Assembly (NCBI GenBank): GCA_003649445.1
Contig: QMRV01000086.1
Coordinates: 1-7,539, forward strand
Direction of reading: 5' to 3'
From: Thermoprotei archaeon
GTDB taxonomy: Archaea; Thermoproteota; Thermoprotei; Thermofilales; B15-G2
DNA length: 7,539 nt
Shown here: positions 4,358 through 7,539 of the stretch, in pieces
Layout of the letters: the number at the start of each line of letters is the position of its first letter
How positions within the stretch are numbered: position 1 is the first letter of the stretch
The notes under the pieces: model-generated
What the model was told of the DNA's origin: nothing
Seen by the model: the letters and a program-made list of their open reading frames with translations, nothing else
The model's database searches: none
Program-made: the position numbers and the translations under genes

Positions 4358-6975
4358 CCATACTTTATTCTAATCGCTGCCACAGTACCTTTCTTTGTAA
4401 CGACTTTAATTATATATTCTCCTGGCTTAATGCTTGAAGGCAAACTAACGACTATTTCTCTAGTCCCATTAGGTGGAATAACCCAGCCTCTGTGAACATT
4501 GTAGTCTGACAAGTTGCAAGGTATTACAATTATATGTCCGTGTAGTGGCACACCATACTTAATATAATACTCCGTCAAGTTTATTTCAACTTTATATCCG
4601 CCTGCAATTCGCGAATAGAAAACATTCCCGTGTAAATCAGTTATATTTACAGTCCAGCAGGATCCTAGACCTTTGACTACTATAGTTGAGCCTCTGCAGG
4701 CTCTGATATAGTCTATAGCTATACTGTGCTCGCTGCTCTCTATGTTATCTATTGCTAAATAAGCGTACACATAGGGTCCTAATGGAGCCGAGATAGTTCC
4801 AGTAGCCGTAGGATCCCCTGTTCTATCTCCAGCCCAGAAATAGTATTTTAATACACCCTCAGTTTTTCTTGAAAGAAGAAATACTCCTGCTGGATTCTCG
4901 TCTCGGCTCCACGTATATAGCTCACACGCAGGAGTCTCTGCATCTCCTGAACAAATAATAGCCTTAGTAATATACTTAGGAACTACTGCTTTAACATTTA
5001 AGGCATCTATTTGAATCTTTACCTTACCCTCTGTAGCCTGCACAAGTTTAAGCTTTACTGTACCATTATTACTATTAACAAAGTTTTTCTGAAGCTCTAG
5101 TTCCTCATTTATAGGAGTATTTCCACTATACACTAAAACATAATTGGACGCACTCCAATCATAAGCATAGACCTTAACACCTATGTTTTGCGTAGAACTT
5201 ACTTTAACTAATAGCTTATAGCTAGCCAGACTCGATTTTTCAGCAACAGTTGTTACTTTAAGCTTTACTAGCTTATATCCTGTAACCTTATACTCGTCTC
5301 CCCCAACAATCTCATCAAATTGTTTTTCAAAAACTTTAATACTTCCATCATATATTATAATGCGACCATTCTTAATAATAGGCTTTTTAATTACACTCAC
5401 TCTAGCTACTCCCTCAGGATCTGCTGTAGCGCTCCCTACTAAAGCTCCCGACGAATCTCTTATTTCTACTTTCCACCCAGAAAATAGGTTAGTTACTTTT
5501 ACAAAACATGGATCAGGATCTTTGTTTGGTGATGTTGAAGGTATTTCAACAATTATTAGGTCATCGAAATCTGCACTTGCATATCCAGTACCTATTCCAA
5601 TATATCCAGAAGTTATAACCCTATAGGTATCAGTCCATTTAACATAGCTAGAATCACCTGAAGGACTATATGCTTTCAAGAAAATACTTACTTTAGATGA
5701 AAATATTTTTACTTCAGCATAAAGCGTATACCAATAGCTAGTTGACCAATAATAAGGATAACTATTCCTATAGCGCCATTTTTGATCATATTCGCCTATG
5801 TATAGGAAACGTCTGGGATTTATTCTATCGTATCTTTCAAGTGCTAATTCGTAAGTTCTTTTAGCAGAAGGATTATATGGTATGTAAATCCCTATCCATG
5901 ATTTATCATTAGATATTCTTACATGTACTTTAACTAGGACACGGTAAGTTTTTCCTATAGAAACAGATATTCCATTTGCTGTAGCCACGCAGGTGCCTCC
6001 CACGCCATTACTACAGTAGCCTGTATATTTTTGTCTAATATATCCTGATGAGATCCATACCCAATCTCCGGATCTAATAGTCATTTTATTACGTGAAAAT
6101 GTATTAGAGTCAAATGAGTCATACCAATTAGCATGTCTATTTACGAGTGTAATATCTTCAGGGACAGGAATTAGTTCCATTACATTGCCGTCAAGTTGAG
6201 TTAAGGAGTCTTTATTTCCTGACTTCTTGTAGCAGTTTTCAATACTATATTCAATAATTTCGCCTAGTAATTCTTCTGTGCCTGTTTTTACTGCAGCTAT
6301 TTTAACAGCAAATACATTAGATGTACTATAGGGATCTGTTTTCTCCCTGAGTAAATATAAGCAAGCTGAATGAGGAGAGTATACTGCATTTTCTCCAAGT
6401 TTTCTCAACTTGACTTCAAGTAGGAGAGGTTGAGTTAAGTCAATTGCTGCTGTAGGCGTAATTAAGCCATACACAGACCACTTATCAATAGTAGCGCTTA
6501 CAGAAGAAATCTTCAAGAAACCTTCTTCCTCAATATTACCGTACAGCACTCTATAACCGAGAGTCTGCCATGAATCAGTCCCATTTATAATCTTGCCCGA
6601 AGACTCTAAAACTACTTTCCTTTTAGCCACATCTACTCGCCAAACATCTCCTCCCCATATCTCAGTACTACTACTAAAAACAGGCATTGATAGCTGATAC
6701 TGTATAAGCCCATTTGAATCACTTAAATAAACCGTAGTAACTGTTACTGTTTGTGTTCCAAGGTTTCTTACATATATGTATGCTACATTTCCTACAATTT
6801 TTACTCCTTCTATTTTAATAACTTCTTGAGTATAACTAGAGTATCTTAAAGGAACGTAACCTATTATCCAGAAATAAGCTATAGTACAAGCTATCACAGC
6901 TATCAAGAGTATTAATGCAAGTGCAACTACACTAGAGACAGCTTTCTTAAACATGCCGTAGTCTTTAGAAATCAA
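4354..6975 (-). CDS. Giant pilin-like surface protein with ConA/LamG-like lectin region and repeated beta modules
   Basis: Predicted extracellular or cell-surface protein of 873 residues; no named family recognised over its length. The N-terminus has a class III signal: FKKA followed by hydrophobic VSSVVALALILLIAVI, with likely prepilin-peptidase cleavage after A12. A pilin-like strand region follows (52-90, including YIYVRNLGT and VYLSDSNGL). Residues about 283-480 resemble a ConA/LamG-like jelly roll, starting WYDSFDSNTF and ending ADFDDLIIVEI. Residues 490-555 form a beta-sandwich with SGWKVEIRDSSG. A related unit recurs at 765-800 (SCWTVNITDLHG), preceded by a strand ending SIAIDYI. The tail IKPGEYIIKVVTKKGT resembles pilin C-termini. 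There is no C-terminal membrane anchor. Ten cysteines outside the membrane segment (for example C321/C329, C675/C684, C760/C773) and six N-glycosylation sequons (N131, N637, N777, N799, N821, N836) fit an exported protein. M8 (6954) is an alternative start giving a shorter leader peptide. Confidence 0.75.
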   Translation of the reverse strand: MISKDYGMFKKAVSSVVALALILLIAVIACTIAYFWIIGYVPLRYSSYTQEVIKIEGVKIVGNVAYIYVRNLGTQTVTVTTVYLSDSNGLIQYQLSMPVFSSSTEIWGGDVWRVDVAKRKVVLESSGKIINGTDSWQTLGYRVLYGNIEEEGFLKISSVSATIDKWSVYGLITPTAAIDLTQPLLLEVKLRKLGENAVYSPHSACLYLLREKTDPYSTSNVFAVKIAAVKTGTEELLGEIIEYSIENCYKKSGNKDSLTQLDGNVMELIPVPEDITLVNRHANWYDSFDSNTFSRNKMTIRSGDWVWISSGYIRQKYTGYCSNGVGGTCVATANGISVSIGKTYRVLVKVHVRISNDKSWIGIYIPYNPSAKRTYELALERYDRINPRRFLYIGEYDQKWRYRNSYPYYWSTSYWYTLYAEVKIFSSKVSIFLKAYSPSGDSSYVKWTDTYRVITSGYIGIGTGYASADFDDLIIVEIPSTSPNKDPDPCFVKVTNLFSGWKVEIRDSSGALVGSATADPEGVARVSVIKKPIIKNGRIIIYDGSIKVFEKQFDEIVGGDEYKVTGYKLVKLKVTTVAEKSSLASYKLLVKVSSTQNIGVKVYAYDWSASNYVLVYSGNTPINEELELQKNFVNSNNGTVKLKLVQATEGKVKIQIDALNVKAVVPKYITKAIICSGDAETPACELYTWSRDENPAGVFLLSRKTEGVLKYYFWAGDRTGDPTATGTISAPLGPYVYAYLAIDNIESSEHSIAIDYIRACRGSTIVVKGLGSCWTVNITDLHGNVFYSRIAGGYKVEINLTEYYIKYGVPLHGHIIVIPCNLSDYNVHRGWVIPPNGTREIVVSLPSSIKPGEYIIKVVTKKGTVAAIRIKYG

Positions 6976-6981
6976 TAGTCC

Positions 6982-7006
6982 TATAAACTTTGTGGTTCAA
7001 AATTAT
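6982..7006 (-). promoter_or_regulatory. Two candidate TATA boxes of the pilin-like gene
   Basis: On the minus strand, ataatttt (7006-6999) is centred about 27 nt before the ATG at 6975, the same spacing as the other leaderless genes here. A second element, tttata (6987-6982), has a better BRE-like lead (acaaag) and lies about 30 nt before the internal ATG at 6954. The first supports the long form and the second the short form beginning MFKKA. The sequence alone does not decide between them. Confidence 0.35.
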
Positions 7007-7047
7007 CAAAACTTTTTCTTAAGTGTAATCACGCAATATACTATGGT

Positions 7048-7065
7048 AAAAAGTATTATTCAAAA
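7048..7065 (-). terminator. Oligo-T terminator candidate after queT
   Basis: Directly after the queT stop the minus strand carries TTTT and, about 10 nt later, TTTTT. Two close T tracts in the 90-nt gap before the pilin-like gene fit an archaeal intrinsic terminator. This would separate queT from the next gene, which has its own TATA candidates. Confidence 0.4.
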
Positions 7066-7527
7066 TTATTTCTTTTTGTATTTCTCTAGTGCCGCTAAAA
7101 GCGGATAGCCTAGTAGAACACAGGAAATAAATTCTCCTACGAAAACTGACAAAAGCACTAGCCAGTAAGGTACTCCAAAAAACCACGCTAAGTACAGTGG
7201 CACTACAGCCGACACTACAAGCACTGGATAAATGCAGGCTAGTGTCTTTTTCTTAAATGCTAGCTTCCATGAAAGCAGTGAAGCCACTAAATTAGCTATA
7301 GACCCAAAGATTACGTCTATTACACCTACCGGACTGAAGAAGTTTGCTACAATGCAGCCGACTGTAACCCCTATGACTGCTGGCAGGCCATAAAGATAGG
7401 AGAGAGGCAGTAGTGCGTCAGAGACTCTTACCTGTATCCAGCTGTAGCTGAGATTCCCTAAGGCTACTGTCAGTAAAGCATAGAGTGCCGTAAATACTGC
7501 TGTTAAACCTATATCCCTACTTCTCAT
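7066..7527 (-). CDS. queT: QueT-family S-component, predicted queuosine/archaeosine precursor uptake
   Basis: Predicted integral membrane substrate-binding (S) component of an energy-coupling factor transporter. The QueT family is linked in bacteria to uptake of queuosine precursors (preQ0/preQ1). In an archaeon, preQ0 would feed archaeosine in tRNA (inference). Visible: about five to six hydrophobic segments over 153 residues, close to family size, and the conserved early block with SWIQVRVSDALLPLSYLYG followed by a glycine- and alanine-rich segment and FFSPVGVIDVIFGSIANL. The start is set at the ATG at 7527 because GAGGTG lies 6 nt upstream. The GTG at 7536 would add three residues but is itself part of that ribosome-binding site. 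A Shine-Dalgarno here, unlike at the leaderless genes, suggests that queT is a downstream operon gene with its leader gene beyond the right edge. No EcfA or EcfT gene is visible in the window. Confidence 0.83.
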   Translation of the reverse strand: MRSRDIGLTAVFTALYALLTVALGNLSYSWIQVRVSDALLPLSYLYGLPAVIGVTVGCIVANFFSPVGVIDVIFGSIANLVASLLSWKLAFKKKTLACIYPVLVVSAVVPLYLAWFFGVPYWLVLLSVFVGEFISCVLLGYPLLAALEKYKKK

Positions 7528-7533
7528 ACTTTT

Positions 7534-7539
7534 CACCTC
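7534..7539 (-). promoter_or_regulatory. Shine-Dalgarno site of queT (decides the start)
   Basis: The minus strand reads GAGGTG, then six bases, then ATG at 7527. This complements the anti-Shine-Dalgarno CCTCC region of archaeal 16S rRNA at a normal spacing. It argues for the ATG over the GTG that overlaps the motif. It is the only convincing Shine-Dalgarno motif seen before a gene in this window. Confidence 0.65.

Noticed and set aside
5360..5626. Plus-strand frame of 88 codons with a hydrophobic start, inside the pilin-like gene
   Set aside because: The signal-like start is produced by the antisense of Lys/Ile-rich strands. There is no promoter or ribosome-binding site, and it lies within a coherent domain of the minus-strand protein.
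1..7539. CRISPR arrays, tRNA/rRNA genes, insertion sequences, riboswitch folds
   Set aside because: I saw no repeat-spacer periodicity, tRNA cloverleaf, transposase motifs or terminal inverted repeats. All gaps are about 120 nt or less.

Overview
This AT-rich window most likely comes from a thermophilic archaeon, probably of the Thermoproteota (crenarchaeal) branch. Four things point there. Purine-rich BRE plus TATA elements lie 26-28 nt before the start codons of the forward genes, the spacing expected of leaderless archaeal transcripts. Arginine is mostly AGA/AGG and isoleucine often ATA. There is an archaeal-type inosine/xanthosine triphosphatase, and a very large surface protein with a class III (archaellin/type IV pilin-like) signal segment. 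The exact genus cannot be fixed from sequence reading alone.

Layout: (1) 85-1719 (+), a cytosolic family 20 glycoside hydrolase (beta-N-acetylhexosaminidase type). (2) 1803-2825 (+), a zinc-dependent, NAD-type medium-chain dehydrogenase with its own promoter. (3) 2822-3361 (-), a YjjX/DUF84 house-cleaning NTPase, convergent with the dehydrogenase. (4) 3482-4357 (+), a membrane-anchored extracellular protein ending in a PrcB_C-like domain. (5) 4354-6975 (-), an 873-residue pilin-like surface protein with a ConA/LamG-like lectin region and what looks like a duplicated beta-sandwich module. (6) 7066-7527 (-), a QueT-type S-component for uptake of a deazaguanine precursor, probably a downstream gene of an operon that continues beyond the right edge.

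The two convergent pairs (2/3 and 4/5) end in the same way: both stop codons of each pair interlock in one TTAA palindrome, so there is no intergenic space. Candidate oligo-T terminators therefore lie inside the partner gene. No RNA genes, CRISPR arrays, insertion sequences or long nucleotide repeats were seen. All non-coding gaps are short (at most about 120 nt).

Functionally, genes 1 and 2 suggest turnover of amino-sugar or other carbohydrate oligomers after uptake. Gene 3 cleans the nucleotide pool. Genes 4 and 5 make an adjacent pair of cell-surface proteins. Gene 6 feeds tRNA deazaguanine modification. Genes 4 and 5 are the least understood and are the best candidates for something undescribed.
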